From Ulvibacterium sp. (GTDB lineage Bacteria; Bacteroidota; Bacteroidia; Flavobacteriales; Flavobacteriaceae): a DNA stretch of 64,000 bases. Every line of letters begins with the position of its first letter. Position 1 is the stretch's first letter. Below the pieces are notes generated by a model, which saw nothing but the letters and a program-made list of their open reading frames with translations, made no database searches and was not told the origin of the DNA. Positions 33,097 through 43,648 of the stretch are shown in pieces. Location of the stretch: NCBI RefSeq assembly GCF_028285715.1, contig NZ_JANQOO010000035.1, positions 682,001 to 746,000 on the forward strand, in the 5' to 3' direction. Both the position numbers and the translations under genes were made by a program.

Positions 33097-33744
33097 ATGA
33101 AATATATAGGCTATCTGTTTGTATTCGTTTTTTTGGTGATTTCCTGTACTTCCAAGCCTTTAACCAGTAAGGAAATTGCCCTGAAGTGCCAAGAACATCA
33201 TGATACGGAGGGTCGCTGGTATGATAAGGCGGTAGCCTTGGAACTGGAAAGTAAAAGCATTTTTAGCGATAATAACGCAGAGCGTATCCATCTCAAAATC
33301 GATAACAAGGCCAATACGTTTGAGTATCATAATCTATTTCGCGAAGTACACTTGGAATTCCGACGGGATACCTGTATCGCGCATAACAACAATTCCAGCT
33401 GTGAGGACTATGAATGGGCCTCAAGGTTCTATCCCTACATTTGGGGGATGCATGCCAAGTTTTTCGACCCAGGAATTCAGCTAAAGGAAGCCTATGAGGA
33501 AGCGGTAATCAACGCGGTACCTGTGTATGTGATCCATATTGATTACGAAAAAGAAAACTGGGACTTTTACATTGACAAAAGCTCTTTTTATCTATTAGGC
33601 TTTAAGTTTGTTAAAAAAGATGAAAGTGGCGGGGAAATCGTGTATAACGAAGGGAGCAAGAATGTAAACGGAACGATAATGCCCATCAAAAGAACCTGGT
33701 ATGATTTAGATATGAAGTTGTTGGGGACGGATGTTTTAAAGTAG
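33097..33744 (+). CDS. DUF6503-like lipoprotein
   Basis: From ATG 33097 the protein is 215 residues with lipobox 'VFVFLVISC' (Cys 17). The mature part ('CQEHHDTEGRWYDKAVALEL', 'YHNLFREVHLEFRR', 'YIDKSSFYLLGFKFVKKD', 'PIKRTWYDLDMKLLGTDVL') has the beta-strand-rich pattern of the flavobacterial DUF6503 group, whose role is unknown. It is followed after 61 bp by the S9 peptidase gene on the same strand. Confidence 0.7.
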   Translation: MKYIGYLFVFVFLVISCTSKPLTSKEIALKCQEHHDTEGRWYDKAVALELESKSIFSDNNAERIHLKIDNKANTFEYHNLFREVHLEFRRDTCIAHNNNSSCEDYEWASRFYPYIWGMHAKFFDPGIQLKEAYEEAVINAVPVYVIHIDYEKENWDFYIDKSSFYLLGFKFVKKDESGGEIVYNEGSKNVNGTIMPIKRTWYDLDMKLLGTDVLK

Positions 33745-33805
33745 ATATGGCTACATCGTTTCCACGATTTTTTGGTTATTTTGGGGTGTAACCAAAATCA
33801 AACCA

Positions 33806-36019
33806 ATGAAGTCCGGTCTCTTCTACCTATTTTTTTTACTGATTCTATGTGCTGCTCCGGCACAGGAAACCTTAAAGCTTGAGGATATGTATGCCCACGG
33901 CACCTATGCCGCCAAAGGTTATGGGCCCGTACGATGGATGAAGGACAATACCGGTTATTCTACCTTGGAGGTAAACCCGAAATTTGGGGGAAAGGATATC
34001 ATACGGTATGAGGCCAGATCCGGGAAAAGATCGGTATTGGTTTCGGCGGAACAGTTAATACCCCCAGGGGAATCGGCACCCTTGTCCATTCGGAATTATG
34101 AGTGGTCCCTGGACAACTCAAAATTGTTGATCTTTACGAATACACGAAAAGTTTGGCGCTACCATACACGAGGGGATTATTGGGTCTTGGATTTGGCATC
34201 GGGCGCGTTGACACAGCTGGGGAAATCCATGGAGCGCAGCACCCTGATGTTCGCCAAATTTTCACCGGACGCCTCAAGGGTCGGTTATGTGAGCAAGAAC
34301 AATATTTATGTAGATGATCTGGAATCCGGCCAAACCACCCAAATCACCTTTGACGGCAATGAAAACATAATCAATGGTACGTTTGATTGGGTCTATGAGG
34401 AAGAACTGTCGTGCAGGGATGGGTTTCGATGGAGTCCGGATGGGGAACAAATCGCCTATTGGCGGTCCGACACCAAGAACATCGGGACCTTTTATATGAT
34501 CAACAATGTGGATTCCATTTATTCCAAGCCGATTCCGCTTCCGTATCCTAAAGTAGGCACTAAAAATTCTGAGGTTAAGGTGGGGGTAGTGAATGCCGGT
34601 GGTGGTGCTACCCGGTGGTTTGAAATTCCCGGAGACCCCACTAACAACTACCTGGCCCGAATGGATTTTATTCCCGATTCCCATGAGGTCATGATACAAC
34701 AATTGAACAGGAGACAGAATTCCAATACGGTTTGGATCGGGAATACCCAAAGCATGGCACTACACCCTATTTTCACGGACAAGGACGATGCCTGGTTGGA
34801 TATACACGACAATATCATATGGTTGGAAAATGGAAAACACTTTACCTGGACCAGCGAAAAGGATGGGTGGTTACGCCTATATAAGGTATCTCGTGATGGA
34901 AAACAATGGCGTACCATTACCCAGGGAAACATGGACGTGGTTCGGATCAATTGTATCGACCCCAAAGGAGGTTATGTGTATTACATTGCCTCGCCAGATA
35001 ATTATACCCAACGCTATTTGTACCGAAGTAAGCTCGATGGCAGCAGTGCCACGGAAAAAGTGAGTCCAAACGATCAATTGGGGCAACATGCCTATCAAAT
35101 TTCGGCGGATGCCCAATACGCCATTCATACCTTTCAAAACACAACAACGCCACAGGTCATTTCCTTGATCAATCTGCAGAGGCACCAACGGATCCGGGTC
35201 TTGGAGGACAATACAGCATTGGCCAACAAGGTCAATGCGCTAGGGTTAACACCCAAGGAGTTCATTAAAATTGATATAGGTAAAGTGGTATTGGATGCCT
35301 GGATAATCAAACCCGCTAATTTTAAACCGGAGAACAAATACCCGATTCTCTTTTATGTCTATGGGGAGCCGGCGGGGTCCACGGTGCAGGATGCCTGGCA
35401 AGGCGGAGATTTATGGCATCATTATCTGGCACAACAGGGCTATGTGGTCGTCAGTATCGATAACCGAGGTACCAAGACGCCCAGGGGGCGGGATTGGCGG
35501 AAATCCATTTATGGCCAAATCGGAATTTTGGCAGCGCATGACCAAGCGGCCGCGGCGCGACAACTGTTCAAAACCTACCCGTTTATCGATACCGACAAAG
35601 TAGGTATTTGGGGTTGGAGCGGTGGCGGTCAAATGACCATGAACTGCCTATTCCGATATCCGGAAATCTATAAATCGGGATTGGCTGTGGCCTTTGTGGC
35701 CGATCAACGGCTGTATGACAATATTTACCAAGAGCGGTATATGGGCCTGTTGGAAGACAACGAAGCCAATTATATTGCAGGTTCGCCCATAGCCCATGCC
35801 AAAAGTTTAAAAGGGAATCTGATGATCATCCATGGAACAGCAGACGACAATGTCCATTATCAGAGTTTTGAACGGCTGACCAATGAACTCATCAAGCACA
35901 ACAAAATGTTTGATATGATGTCCTACCCTATGCGATCCCACCGCATCAACGAGCGGGAGAACACTACCTTGCACCTAAGGAGAACGATGGAGAGGTACTG
36001 GAAGCGCGTTATGGATTGA
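33806..36019 (+). CDS. S9 family dipeptidyl peptidase (DPP IV type)
   Basis: This 737-residue secreted serine peptidase has signal peptide 'MKSGLFYLFFLLILCAAPAQ', an N-terminal beta propeller (about 40-480) with the double-Glu motif 'DWVYEEELSCR', and a C-terminal alpha/beta hydrolase domain (about 490-737). The triad is Ser in 'GIWGWSGGGQMT', Asp in 'IIHGTADDNVHY' and His in 'PMRSHRINE'. It removes N-terminal dipeptides in the periplasm. A small inverted repeat (ATTTTGG 33778-33784/CCAAAAT 33792-33798) precedes the ATG. Length and domain order are normal. Confidence 0.92.
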   Translation: MKSGLFYLFFLLILCAAPAQETLKLEDMYAHGTYAAKGYGPVRWMKDNTGYSTLEVNPKFGGKDIIRYEARSGKRSVLVSAEQLIPPGESAPLSIRNYEWSLDNSKLLIFTNTRKVWRYHTRGDYWVLDLASGALTQLGKSMERSTLMFAKFSPDASRVGYVSKNNIYVDDLESGQTTQITFDGNENIINGTFDWVYEEELSCRDGFRWSPDGEQIAYWRSDTKNIGTFYMINNVDSIYSKPIPLPYPKVGTKNSEVKVGVVNAGGGATRWFEIPGDPTNNYLARMDFIPDSHEVMIQQLNRRQNSNTVWIGNTQSMALHPIFTDKDDAWLDIHDNIIWLENGKHFTWTSEKDGWLRLYKVSRDGKQWRTITQGNMDVVRINCIDPKGGYVYYIASPDNYTQRYLYRSKLDGSSATEKVSPNDQLGQHAYQISADAQYAIHTFQNTTTPQVISLINLQRHQRIRVLEDNTALANKVNALGLTPKEFIKIDIGKVVLDAWIIKPANFKPENKYPILFYVYGEPAGSTVQDAWQGGDLWHHYLAQQGYVVVSIDNRGTKTPRGRDWRKSIYGQIGILAAHDQAAAARQLFKTYPFIDTDKVGIWGWSGGGQMTMNCLFRYPEIYKSGLAVAFVADQRLYDNIYQERYMGLLEDNEANYIAGSPIAHAKSLKGNLMIIHGTADDNVHYQSFERLTNELIKHNKMFDMMSYPMRSHRINERENTTLHLRRTMERYWKRVMD

Positions 36020-36109
36020 TGGCTGCGTTTCGGGAGCAGGGAAAAACATTCCAAAATTCCAAATATCAAATTCTAAAAAGACAGTTTGACATAGCGCGTG
36101 CGAAATGGC

Positions 36110-37699
36110 TCAACACACTTTAAAAAAGGTCTTGTTTTGATGCGCCTTACCTTTCTTTAATCGGGCTTCGATTTCTTTAGCGGTTTTGGTAATGGCCAAG
36201 CCACCAAGACCCGTGCAGCATAAGGTATGGGGCATGGCATCCCCTACCCGCTTCATGGTTTCTATGACTTCGTCCAACGGAATGAGATGATCGTAATCCG
36301 AAAGGGCCATATTCGCACATGAGATAGCGTTTGTTGCCGCCATTACATTGCGATTTAAACAAGGGGCCTCTACCCTATCCGCAATCATATCGCATACCAT
36401 GCCCAAACTTGATTGTAACGCCATGGAGGCCGCGGATAAGGATTGATGCAGGCTACCGTTTTTTAAACTGACAATCCCTGCAGCAGCCATACCCGATCCT
36501 GAGCCACACTCTGCCATGCAACCCCCAACTTCTGCCGCAAAGGTGGCATGTTCCGCTATGAACACACCGATTAAGCCGGCGCCTAACAATGCTTTGACCA
36601 TGGCATCTTCTGAAAGTCCCAATGTCTGGCCCACACCGATAAGGGCACCGGGCAATGCGCCGCAAGAGCCCGCGGTGGGTGCCGCAACAATGACTCCCAT
36701 GGCACTTTTGACTTCCATCATTGCCGAGGTATAAAGAACGACCGTATTGAGCACATCGCCCTTTACCAATTGCTTCCCCTCCATACGTTCCTGAAAGTTG
36801 AGCGATTGTGGACCTAATATACGATCGGCGTAATTGGTGCCCTGTAACCCTTTATCAATGGCATCTTGCATAATCTTCAAAATGGCCCGCATTTTTTCAA
36901 AAACTTCCTCTTCTGAAATATTTCCACGTCTACTTTCATAGATTAAGGCTAACTGCCACAATTCTAGATGCTTATCCGAATTATAGTCCAGCATGGCGTT
37001 GCAGGTGATAAACGGCACGCTTACATCCTTGCTCGCCAATACGGGTAGAACAGGATGAAGTTTTTTGACAAACAGTGCTTCGTCCCGCTCCAAAAGCCAA
37101 GTCTCCAAATCCAGGTCCATAAAACGATTGGCCTTTATTTCAATGAAGGATGCCGTTCCCTTCCGCAACCTAACCTCATCACATTCAAATTGTTGTTCTA
37201 TTTGAGCGATAAGGTCTTTGGCATCGGTGACATAGATCAGGGTTTCATAGAAATCGCCCGACATGGATACCGCGGCACCGTCGATCTCGATGATTTCTAT
37301 CATCCCACCACCCGTTGAAATAGCGGTCACGGTTCGGGTCTCTTTGGTATTCTTGAGTGTAATTTTGTAGGTATTCGGATGTGTGGCCCCAACGGGATGA
37401 ATATCGATCTTAAGTTGAATGTTGGCCTCCGCTATGGCATTTAAATAGTCCGGCAACCGTTCCTCATCGGCTTCCCAACCTAAAAAACCGCCAAAGAGAC
37501 CCATATCGGAACCTTGGCCTTCATGGGTTGTGGCCAATGACCCATTTGGGTCAAATTCGATATAGACTTCATCAATTTCCCCATCCATAAGATCTCGGCA
37601 TATGCGGCCTATGCGTAAGGATGCGGCGCAATGTGAACTTGAAGGTCCGCGCATAACCGGACCGATGACATCATTGAAAATACTCGGATAACTTTTCAT
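36110..37699 (-). CDS. sdaA: L-serine ammonia-lyase, iron-sulfur-dependent
   Basis: This 529-residue single-chain enzyme deaminates L-serine to pyruvate. The SDH-beta part is N-terminal ('FNDVIGPVMRGPSSSHCAAS' onwards). The Fe-S-bearing SDH-alpha part is C-terminal, with Cys in 'AAPTAGSCGALPG', 'VGGCMAECGSGSG' and 'RVEAPCLNRN'. It is longer than the roughly 455-residue proteobacterial form because of a middle insertion (about 180-300). It is convergent with the S9 peptidase gene; no terminator was seen between them. Confidence 0.92.
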   Translation of the reverse strand: MKSYPSIFNDVIGPVMRGPSSSHCAASLRIGRICRDLMDGEIDEVYIEFDPNGSLATTHEGQGSDMGLFGGFLGWEADEERLPDYLNAIAEANIQLKIDIHPVGATHPNTYKITLKNTKETRTVTAISTGGGMIEIIEIDGAAVSMSGDFYETLIYVTDAKDLIAQIEQQFECDEVRLRKGTASFIEIKANRFMDLDLETWLLERDEALFVKKLHPVLPVLASKDVSVPFITCNAMLDYNSDKHLELWQLALIYESRRGNISEEEVFEKMRAILKIMQDAIDKGLQGTNYADRILGPQSLNFQERMEGKQLVKGDVLNTVVLYTSAMMEVKSAMGVIVAAPTAGSCGALPGALIGVGQTLGLSEDAMVKALLGAGLIGVFIAEHATFAAEVGGCMAECGSGSGMAAAGIVSLKNGSLHQSLSAASMALQSSLGMVCDMIADRVEAPCLNRNVMAATNAISCANMALSDYDHLIPLDEVIETMKRVGDAMPHTLCCTGLGGLAITKTAKEIEARLKKGKAHQNKTFFKVC

Positions 37700-37734
37700 A
37701 GTACTTTTTTTGAGTTCAATAGTACTTACCTAAA

Positions 37735-39687
37735 TCACTTCCGAATCGGTATTCGAATCTGTGAGGGATACTGCTTGCTATGGTGTATCGTATTATGGGC
37801 TATAATGCCCTTGGATTCATCATAATTATTGCCTCCCGTATTCAGGTTTCGTGCGAACCTTGGAAAATTACTGCTCGAAATTTCAATGCGAATACGATGG
37901 CCTTTTTCAAAGTAATTGCTTGTTGCCATGGGGGTCAAAACGATTTTGTAAACCGTTCCTTTTTCCATAAAGACTTCCTTATCATAGCCCTCACGAAAAC
38001 GGGCGCGTTGAATGGTCTCATCCAAATTGTAGGCCCTTCCATCGGGATATACATCGATAAGCTTTATGGTAAAGTCGGTATCCTTTACATCGGAAGATAC
38101 GAATAAGGTCGATTCGATAAAGCCGGTCACCTCTACCCCTTCTTTCAGGGCATTGGTGGTATACACCAAAATATCATCGCGTTCTTCCATAACTTGCTGG
38201 TCAAACGCACCACCCTCGACGGCGTTACCGGTACAACAAACATTGCCACCATGGGAAGTCACCGGATTCATCGGGTCATAGATAAAACTATCGGGATTGT
38301 CCTGTTTCGGTTTCTTTTTAGTCAGTATGCCATCACCGTTCAAAGTGTTTGCATTACCGCCACTATTGAGATAAAAGGTGGTCATTTTAACGTCCTTAGG
38401 CGGCCATTGTTCTGCGGATTGCCATATATTCCGTCCCATAGTGAAATATTGTACCCGAGGTGTCCGTTCCTTAAAATCATTGCGCTGCCCTTTCAACCAT
38501 AGGTCCCACCACCCATAAATCTGTTCATCATAGTTTAAACGTGCATCACCCACACTGCGTTCACCGACTATAGTATTTTCTGTGGCCCTGGTGAACCTAC
38601 AATGTAAAGTGGGTGCAATGACCAAATATTGATTATCCCGAACCTCTGGGTCTTTCGCTGTATGGCGTACATGGTTGAACAAGGCCAAATTTGGCGTGAT
38701 GCTCACATCATACCAGGAGGCAAACCAAAAACTAGGCGTACCGATTTCCATATTATCATGGTACAGCCCTCCCGAAAACCAATCGGGATGGTTGGGCTTG
38801 CGGCGTACCATCTTATCAAAAATTTCCTTTTTACCGTTAATATTCCTTAAAATGTCTTGAATGGGAAGGTGTTTTAGGGCTTCGGACATATCTATCGGTG
38901 GATTCTCCGGTGCCAGATCATAAAACCTCGAAATACGAATCAAATCTTCTTGGGTGGAACCTTCTGGAATACGTGGTTTAAATACATCGTGTTCCACCCC
39001 GTAGAGCCACGCAAAGAAAAGTAACTGTTCTACCCCACCACGGTACCAATTGCCTTGCTCCATAAGGTCGCCCACGCGGCCGACACCTGCCCCAAAGGCC
39101 TGAGGTACCATGGCGGCATGTGCTGGATGATCCAGAGCGGCCACTGCCATCTGCCACTCCGCAGTGCTGGAACATCCTAGAGTTCCAATTTTTCCATTGG
39201 ACCACGATTGTTCTTTCATCCAACTAAAGGCATCATACCCGTCCGTGAGCGGCACACCTAGAATATCCCACTCCCCTTCTGAAAAATAGCGGCCCCGTTC
39301 ATTTTGAACCACATAGGCGTACCCCCGTTTTACCGCTTTGTAGGCCCGCTCCTTTGTGCGTGTTTGTTCCTTGCCATCTCCCCAAGAGTTGAAATTATAA
39401 GGGGTTCTCGAAAAAATAATAGGAACTTTTTCATCTGTCTTGGGACGATAAATATCCGTGGCCAATCGGATACCGTCGCGCATGGGCATCATCACTTTTT
39501 GGTCTATGATGGCGATTTCCTTCAGTTTTTCCGAGATACTTGGTTCTTCCTGGCCAAAAAGTCCTGTAATAGCCAATATGGTGAAAAGCAAAAACGAGTT
39601 TTGTATCGTTTTGGCAAAGGCTATTTGAAGGAAACCAAAGCATGGGGGTGAAGGAACCATCAACCTTGCGTAGCGTATATTCTTCAT
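37735..39687 (-). CDS. CocE/NonD-family X-Pro dipeptidyl-peptidase-like hydrolase
   Basis: This 650-residue secreted hydrolase has an unusually long N-terminal region before the signal core ('[17 protein letters not shown]', ending near residue 46); a later start is possible. The alpha/beta hydrolase part carries '[15 protein letters not shown]', the nucleophile elbow '[12 protein letters not shown]', and candidate Asp and His in '[10 protein letters not shown]' and 'IAPTLHCRF'. The C-terminal jelly-roll ('[20 protein letters not shown]') completes the S15-type architecture. It probably acts as an acylase or esterase in the periplasm. It lies 35 bp before the serine deaminase gene, so they may be cotranscribed. 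Confidence 0.88.
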   Translation of the reverse strand: MKNIRYARLMVPSPPCFGFLQIAFAKTIQNSFLLFTILAITGLFGQEEPSISEKLKEIAIIDQKVMMPMRDGIRLATDIYRPKTDEKVPIIFSRTPYNFNSWGDGKEQTRTKERAYKAVKRGYAYVVQNERGRYFSEGEWDILGVPLTDGYDAFSWMKEQSWSNGKIGTLGCSSTAEWQMAVAALDHPAHAAMVPQAFGAGVGRVGDLMEQGNWYRGGVEQLLFFAWLYGVEHDVFKPRIPEGSTQEDLIRISRFYDLAPENPPIDMSEALKHLPIQDILRNINGKKEIFDKMVRRKPNHPDWFSGGLYHDNMEIGTPSFWFASWYDVSITPNLALFNHVRHTAKDPEVRDNQYLVIAPTLHCRFTRATENTIVGERSVGDARLNYDEQIYGWWDLWLKGQRNDFKERTPRVQYFTMGRNIWQSAEQWPPKDVKMTTFYLNSGGNANTLNGDGILTKKKPKQDNPDSFIYDPMNPVTSHGGNVCCTGNAVEGGAFDQQVMEERDDILVYTTNALKEGVEVTGFIESTLFVSSDVKDTDFTIKLIDVYPDGRAYNLDETIQRARFREGYDKEVFMEKGTVYKIVLTPMATSNYFEKGHRIRIEISSSNFPRFARNLNTGGNNYDESKGIIAHNTIHHSKQYPSQIRIPIRK

Positions 39688-40248
39688 AAAGTTGGTTTAT
39701 AGTGGTATATAAAGATAGGGAATAATGCCTTCGGCTTTGAGGTATGTTTACCGCCGGGAAAATCTATTTAAAATCGAACTAGAATAGATGATATAATACG
39801 CTGCCGTATTTACTCGAATTTGATTGCACACTGGGCCCGGCAATGCCTCCAGTGTCCAAATTAACGGGGTAGGTTCATCACTTAAATAAGAACTGGGCAA
39901 TAAAATTTCGGTTGTCCTGGAATTAGTCCTACTTTTGTTGAACATTTGTGAGGTGTCCAGATCTTAGGGTATTGGAGATTTCCATGGCCAGACTTAAATC
40001 AGCTAAAGGTTACCAAGAAGACGCTGCCGAAAAGATGGGGCCGAATACCGTTTTAAAGAGTAAGTTTATTTAAGTTTCTGAAAAATTGACCAAAAATACA
40101 GGGCAGAACGTAAGGATTGACCATTCCACCGACTGAGACGACGAAGATTGATCGGAAGAAGGCATGAACGGACCTTTTGAGTAAGGTTGGAGCTGATGTT
40201 ATTAAGATTGAAGAATTGGAATTGGCCAAATAAAATGGTTTTGTAAGC
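39688..40248. other. Intergenic stretch, possibly with gene remnants
   Basis: No full gene is supported in this 561-bp gap. A 29-codon ATG ORF (39984-40073, 'MARLKSAKGYQEDAAEKMG') and short open fragments up to 40240 ending '..ADVIKIEELELAK' look like pieces of decayed coding sequence, but no parent family can be named. No strong terminator is seen. Confidence 0.4.
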
Positions 40249-40479
40249 ATGAAAATATCTCTTGAAAAAGCAAAGCAAATTTGTACCAAGACCCAATATG
40301 GGGAAGCCACTTGGTGGGAAATACTGCAACTTAAAGTGTATTTGTTATTTTTTAAAGAGTGTGCTGAATTCTCTGCAAAGAATGGTAAGCTTACGTCTTT
40401 GTGCGAGCGTATTGAATTAGCTTCACTTTCTGAGGAAGACAAGGCCGCCATGAAAGAACGGTTACAAAAGAAACTGTAA
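40249..40479 (+). CDS. Small conserved-type cytosolic protein
   Basis: This 76-residue protein contains 'ISLEKAKQICTKTQYGEATWWEILQLKVYLLFFKEC', with two Cys (about 11 and 37) spaced as in small zinc-finger or anti-sigma-like proteins, and a basic C-terminal helix. Similar 70-80-residue proteins, some misnamed glycine dehydrogenase, are common in Flavobacteria by my recollection. The function is unknown. A 132-codon minus-strand ORF over it is judged a shadow. Confidence 0.65.
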   Translation: MKISLEKAKQICTKTQYGEATWWEILQLKVYLLFFKECAEFSAKNGKLTSLCERIELASLSEEDKAAMKERLQKKL

Positions 40480-40591
40480 TCTATTACTAAGGTTAAAACC
40501 GGGCTAATGCCAAGGCCATTTCTTTTTTAAAAGTCCTACTCGGCCATTCCAATTGGCCATACCTCAAGTCCAAAACGTTGGTTATTTGCCA

Positions 40592-40614
40592 TATATTTGG
40601 TATATTCCTAGGAA
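40592..40614 (+). promoter_or_regulatory. -7 element and small palindrome before the alpha/beta hydrolase
   Basis: TATATTTG (40592-40599) matches TAnnTTTG and is 33 bp before the ATG. The perfect 10-bp palindrome TTCCTAGGAA (40605-40614) overlaps the expected transcription start. The nearest TTG is only 11 nt upstream, so the -33 element is unclear. Confidence 0.4.
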
Positions 40615-40632
40615 TCAAGGAATTAATTTAAA

Positions 40633-41535
40633 ATGAAGTGGATTGGCCGACTACTACTAGGATTTCTAATCCTGATCATACTATTCATTGGGATTTCATT
40701 TTTTCAATATCGGTCCGCCGTACAAAAGGTGGCCGAACAGCTTCCCGGACAAAGCACAGTGGTACAAACCTCGGTTGGTCCTGTAGAGTATTTGAAACAA
40801 GGCAATTCGGACAAATTTGTATTGCTATTGCACGGCACCCCCGGGAGCTATCACACCTTTAGGGCAGATGCCCTCATCGATGAAGGATTTACCGTGATTT
40901 CACCTTCCCGTCCGGGGTATTTCAGGACACCGCTTTCCTCAGGAGAGACCATAGAAGCGCAATCGGAGCTCTACGCCGCGCTTCTTGATCAGCTTTCGAT
41001 AGACTCGGCCGCTGTAATTGGATTTTCCGGAGGTGGACCCTCAGCAATACTTTTCGCTTCCCGATTTCCACAAAGATGTTCAGGTTTGGTTGTATTGGCT
41101 TCCTCAGGACGCGCATTTGATGAACCTGAACAAAATGCTATTGCAAACATGCTCATGGGATCGGAATTTGGGCGTTGGATGGCATATACCTCCTTGAGCG
41201 ATGAATTTGAGGGCGCCATCGCAGACGAGGCACATCGCTATTTACAAAGTGCTTTTTTTCCAATGGAGCATGTAGTACCGGGGGAACAAAATGATTTTAA
41301 ACAATTTACATCGAACTGGAATGCCGATTTGGGGGCTATCGAGTGCCCTACCCTAGTCATTCATGGTACCGAAGATGAGTTGATTCCCTTTACCGAAGCC
41401 ACATATCTTCAGCAACAGATTCCCAATACCGTCCTTATGGAAAAACAAGATCAAGATCACTTTACGGTGGTGTTTTTTGAGTTTGGGGAAAACTTAAAGC
41501 TGGCCGCGGATTTTTTGAACAAGACAAAACGATAA
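40633..41535 (+). CDS. Membrane-anchored alpha/beta hydrolase
   Basis: This 300-residue protein has an N-terminal membrane anchor ('LLLGFLILIILFIGISFF') and a single alpha/beta hydrolase domain. The oxyanion motif is 'LLLHGTPGSYH', the nucleophile elbow is 'VIGFSGGGPSAI', the acid is in 'VIHGTEDELIPF' and the His in 'QDQDHFTVVF'. It is probably an esterase or lipase-like enzyme on the outer face of the inner membrane. The substrate is unknown. Confidence 0.88.
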   Translation: MKWIGRLLLGFLILIILFIGISFFQYRSAVQKVAEQLPGQSTVVQTSVGPVEYLKQGNSDKFVLLLHGTPGSYHTFRADALIDEGFTVISPSRPGYFRTPLSSGETIEAQSELYAALLDQLSIDSAAVIGFSGGGPSAILFASRFPQRCSGLVVLASSGRAFDEPEQNAIANMLMGSEFGRWMAYTSLSDEFEGAIADEAHRYLQSAFFPMEHVVPGEQNDFKQFTSNWNADLGAIECPTLVIHGTEDELIPFTEATYLQQQIPNTVLMEKQDQDHFTVVFFEFGENLKLAADFLNKTKR

Positions 41536-41620
41536 GACGCAGCAAGTTCTTCACCGAAGAATCGATCTGGAATGTCCTACAAATGGAAATATCGGACCAT
41601 GGAAAGCCATTGCGCTTTGG

Positions 41621-42394
41621 TTACAGCTCACGGATTTTAATATTGCGGAACCAAGCCTCAAAGTACCAGTTCTGTAACGCGATCTTCCCTTGGGTGGCCT
41701 TACCGAAACCGGGCGCGTCCTTAAAACCCGAAGCGTTGACTTTGTTGGTCCAATCCACTGAGGTAAAATCTTCTTCAGCGGTGAGTTTGCCGTTGAGATA
41801 GAATTCAATTTTCCCCTCTTTTTGTACAATTTTGGCGGTATTCCATTGCCCGGTGGGCTTGGCATCAACCTGGTTTAATTGCGGTGATAATCCCCATAGA
41901 CAACCTGGTCGTTTTAGAGGTGTAGTATTATCCATATGGGCAGGTTCCAACAATTGGTATTCCGGTCCTGTCTCATAAGTGGCCTTATATTCCGGGGACT
42001 CTTGTACATTGATAAATACACCGCCGTTTCCCCTAAGCGCCATTTGCCAGTCGAACATCAGCTCGTAGTTTTCAAACGCCCTGTCGGTCACCAAATCCCC
42101 AAAGATCTTGCTCTCGTCCGTGGCATTGCAAAAAATACGCCCGTCTTGTACTTCCCATGCTGAAAATCGGGTGGAGTCCGGGTTATTGTAAAGGTGCCAA
42201 CCGGTAAGGGTTTTGCCATCAAAAAGCAACTCCCAACCCTGTTCCTTTTCTATGTCGAGCAATTGATTGTGCACCTTGTTCCTAGCGGCCAGTTCCTGGG
42301 ATCGGACAATCTGGAATTTCTTGTTTTTGTCAGTTTTACACGAGACACCGATAATCAGTGTTATCAATACGATAAAAAAGGAATTTCGAGCCAT
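41621..42394 (-). CDS. DUF1080 (3-keto-disaccharide hydrolase domain) lipoprotein
   Basis: This 257-residue protein has lipobox 'ITLIIGVSC' (Cys 19). The concanavalin-like DUF1080 domain is clear: 'GWELLFDGKTLTGWHLYNNP', 'YELMFDWQMALRGNGGVFIN', 'ETGPEYQLLEPAHMDN' and 'FEAWFRNIKIREL'. Family members cleave 3-keto glycosides in periplasmic sugar breakdown. No partner oxidoreductase is adjacent; the Gfo/Idh gene is 27 kb away. Confidence 0.88.
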   Translation of the reverse strand: MARNSFFIVLITLIIGVSCKTDKNKKFQIVRSQELAARNKVHNQLLDIEKEQGWELLFDGKTLTGWHLYNNPDSTRFSAWEVQDGRIFCNATDESKIFGDLVTDRAFENYELMFDWQMALRGNGGVFINVQESPEYKATYETGPEYQLLEPAHMDNTTPLKRPGCLWGLSPQLNQVDAKPTGQWNTAKIVQKEGKIEFYLNGKLTAEEDFTSVDWTNKVNASGFKDAPGFGKATQGKIALQNWYFEAWFRNIKIREL

Positions 42395-42573
42395 GTTTTA
42401 GTTAGGTGGTTAGGTAATGTAATTTACTTGCTGCTTAAATCTGGACGTATAATTTTATTTCTCAAAGTAATCCAAATCCTTTTAACGGATTCTAAAATAA
42501 CAATAAACTTCATAAACCATACTATTTTTAATATTCCTAATACATATCCTCCACTTCACGTATGTTTTGCTTG

Positions 42574-42581
42574 TATATTTG
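42574..42581 (+). promoter_or_regulatory. -7 element TATATTTG of the His-rich gene
   Basis: Exact TAnnTTTG match ending 18 bp before the ATG at 42600. No TTG at the right distance and no TGCAAC-NNN-GTTGCA box was found upstream, so this promoter is probably not under the same palindrome control as 44446. Confidence 0.4.
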
Positions 42582-42599
42582 AAGCTAAAATTTCTATAC

Positions 42600-43646
42600 A
42601 TGCGCAAACTCTTTTACCTTCTATTAGTGGTTTTACTATGCAGCCACGATCTGTATATAAAAATGGAAACCTACTTCTTGCAACCCGATCAAGAGGCTAC
42701 CTTGAGCCTCTACAATGGGACTTTTGAAAGAAGCGAAAATATCATCGCCCGGGATCGCATGCTGGACGCTTCTGTTATCGTTAAGGGTAAAAGGATGGCC
42801 ATTGCCCCGGAGCAATGGAAGGACCAAGACAGTACCATTACCCAATTTACATTTAATACGGGTGAATCGGGAACTTATGTGGCGGGTGTCTCCACCAAAG
42901 CGCGAAACATAGAGCTTACCGCTGAAAAGTTCAACAATTATTTGGAACACGATGGGGTTTTGGATATGCTGAAACAACGGCAACGTGATAGTGTTTTGGA
43001 TCAAGATGCGGTAGAAAGTTATGAAAAACACGTAAAAACCATTTATCAGGTTGGTGATACCAGGACGGATGACTGGAGTGCGGTGCTCGGTTATCCCATA
43101 GAGTTTGTTCCTTTGGCAAATCCGTATGAAAAGTACAGTGGCGAAAAGCTGGAAGTACAGTTGTTGCTGGATGGGAAACCCTTAGCTAATCAATTGGTAT
43201 ACGCCAACTTTCTGAAAGGAGCCCACGCCCATACACACCATGGTCATGAGCATGGGCACGGGCACAGTGGGGAGGCACATTCGCATAGTCATTCACACTC
43301 TGACGATCAACACGGTCATTCCCACAAAACGGAAAAAGAGGAGTCGCATACGCATACCAGTGGTGAGCAATTACGTACAAATGATCAAGGTAGGGTTACA
43401 GTAAATCTACCGGAAGATGGCATCTATTATCTGCGGACCATTTACATGACCAAAGCCGCGGATAGTGATGAATTGACGCATAGATCCAAATGGGCGACTC
43501 TTACTTTTGAGGTAAGCCACAAGCATGGCCCCGGTACGCATACGCATGATCATGATCATGACCATGATATTCCTACTTGGGTCTTTGTAGTGGGTAGCAT
43601 ACTGGTCATAGGATTGTTATTCTTGTTCTTTAGAAAAAAGAAGTGA
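42600..43646 (+). CDS. His-rich DUF4198-type periplasmic metal-handling protein
   Basis: From ATG 42600 the product is 348 residues, with a signal peptide ('MRKLFYLLLVVLLCSHDLYI') and an extracytoplasmic domain of the DUF4198 type ('NPYEKYSGEKLEVQLLLDGK', 'DGIYYLRTIYM'). Two histidine/aspartate-rich stretches (about 212-260 and 310-325, built of His-Gly/His-Ser/Asp-His repeats) are followed by a C-terminal membrane helix ('WVFVVGSILVIGLLFLFF'). The His runs suggest binding of zinc, nickel or cobalt. It overlaps or abuts the HupE/UreJ gene, consistent with a joint role in metal uptake. Confidence 0.82.
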   Translation: MRKLFYLLLVVLLCSHDLYIKMETYFLQPDQEATLSLYNGTFERSENIIARDRMLDASVIVKGKRMAIAPEQWKDQDSTITQFTFNTGESGTYVAGVSTKARNIELTAEKFNNYLEHDGVLDMLKQRQRDSVLDQDAVESYEKHVKTIYQVGDTRTDDWSAVLGYPIEFVPLANPYEKYSGEKLEVQLLLDGKPLANQLVYANFLKGAHAHTHHGHEHGHGHSGEAHSHSHSHSDDQHGHSHKTEKEESHTHTSGEQLRTNDQGRVTVNLPEDGIYYLRTIYMTKAADSDELTHRSKWATLTFEVSHKHGPGTHTHDHDHDHDIPTWVFVVGSILVIGLLFLFFRKKK

Positions 43647-43648
43647 CG

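Noticed and set aside
39984-40073. 29-codon ORF 'MARLKSAKGYQEDAAEKMG'
   Set aside because: It may be a remnant, but it is too short and no homologous family is recognised.
40053-40451. 132-codon minus-strand ORF
   Set aside because: It overlaps the small plus-strand gene at 40249-40479, has no family features and reads as its shadow.
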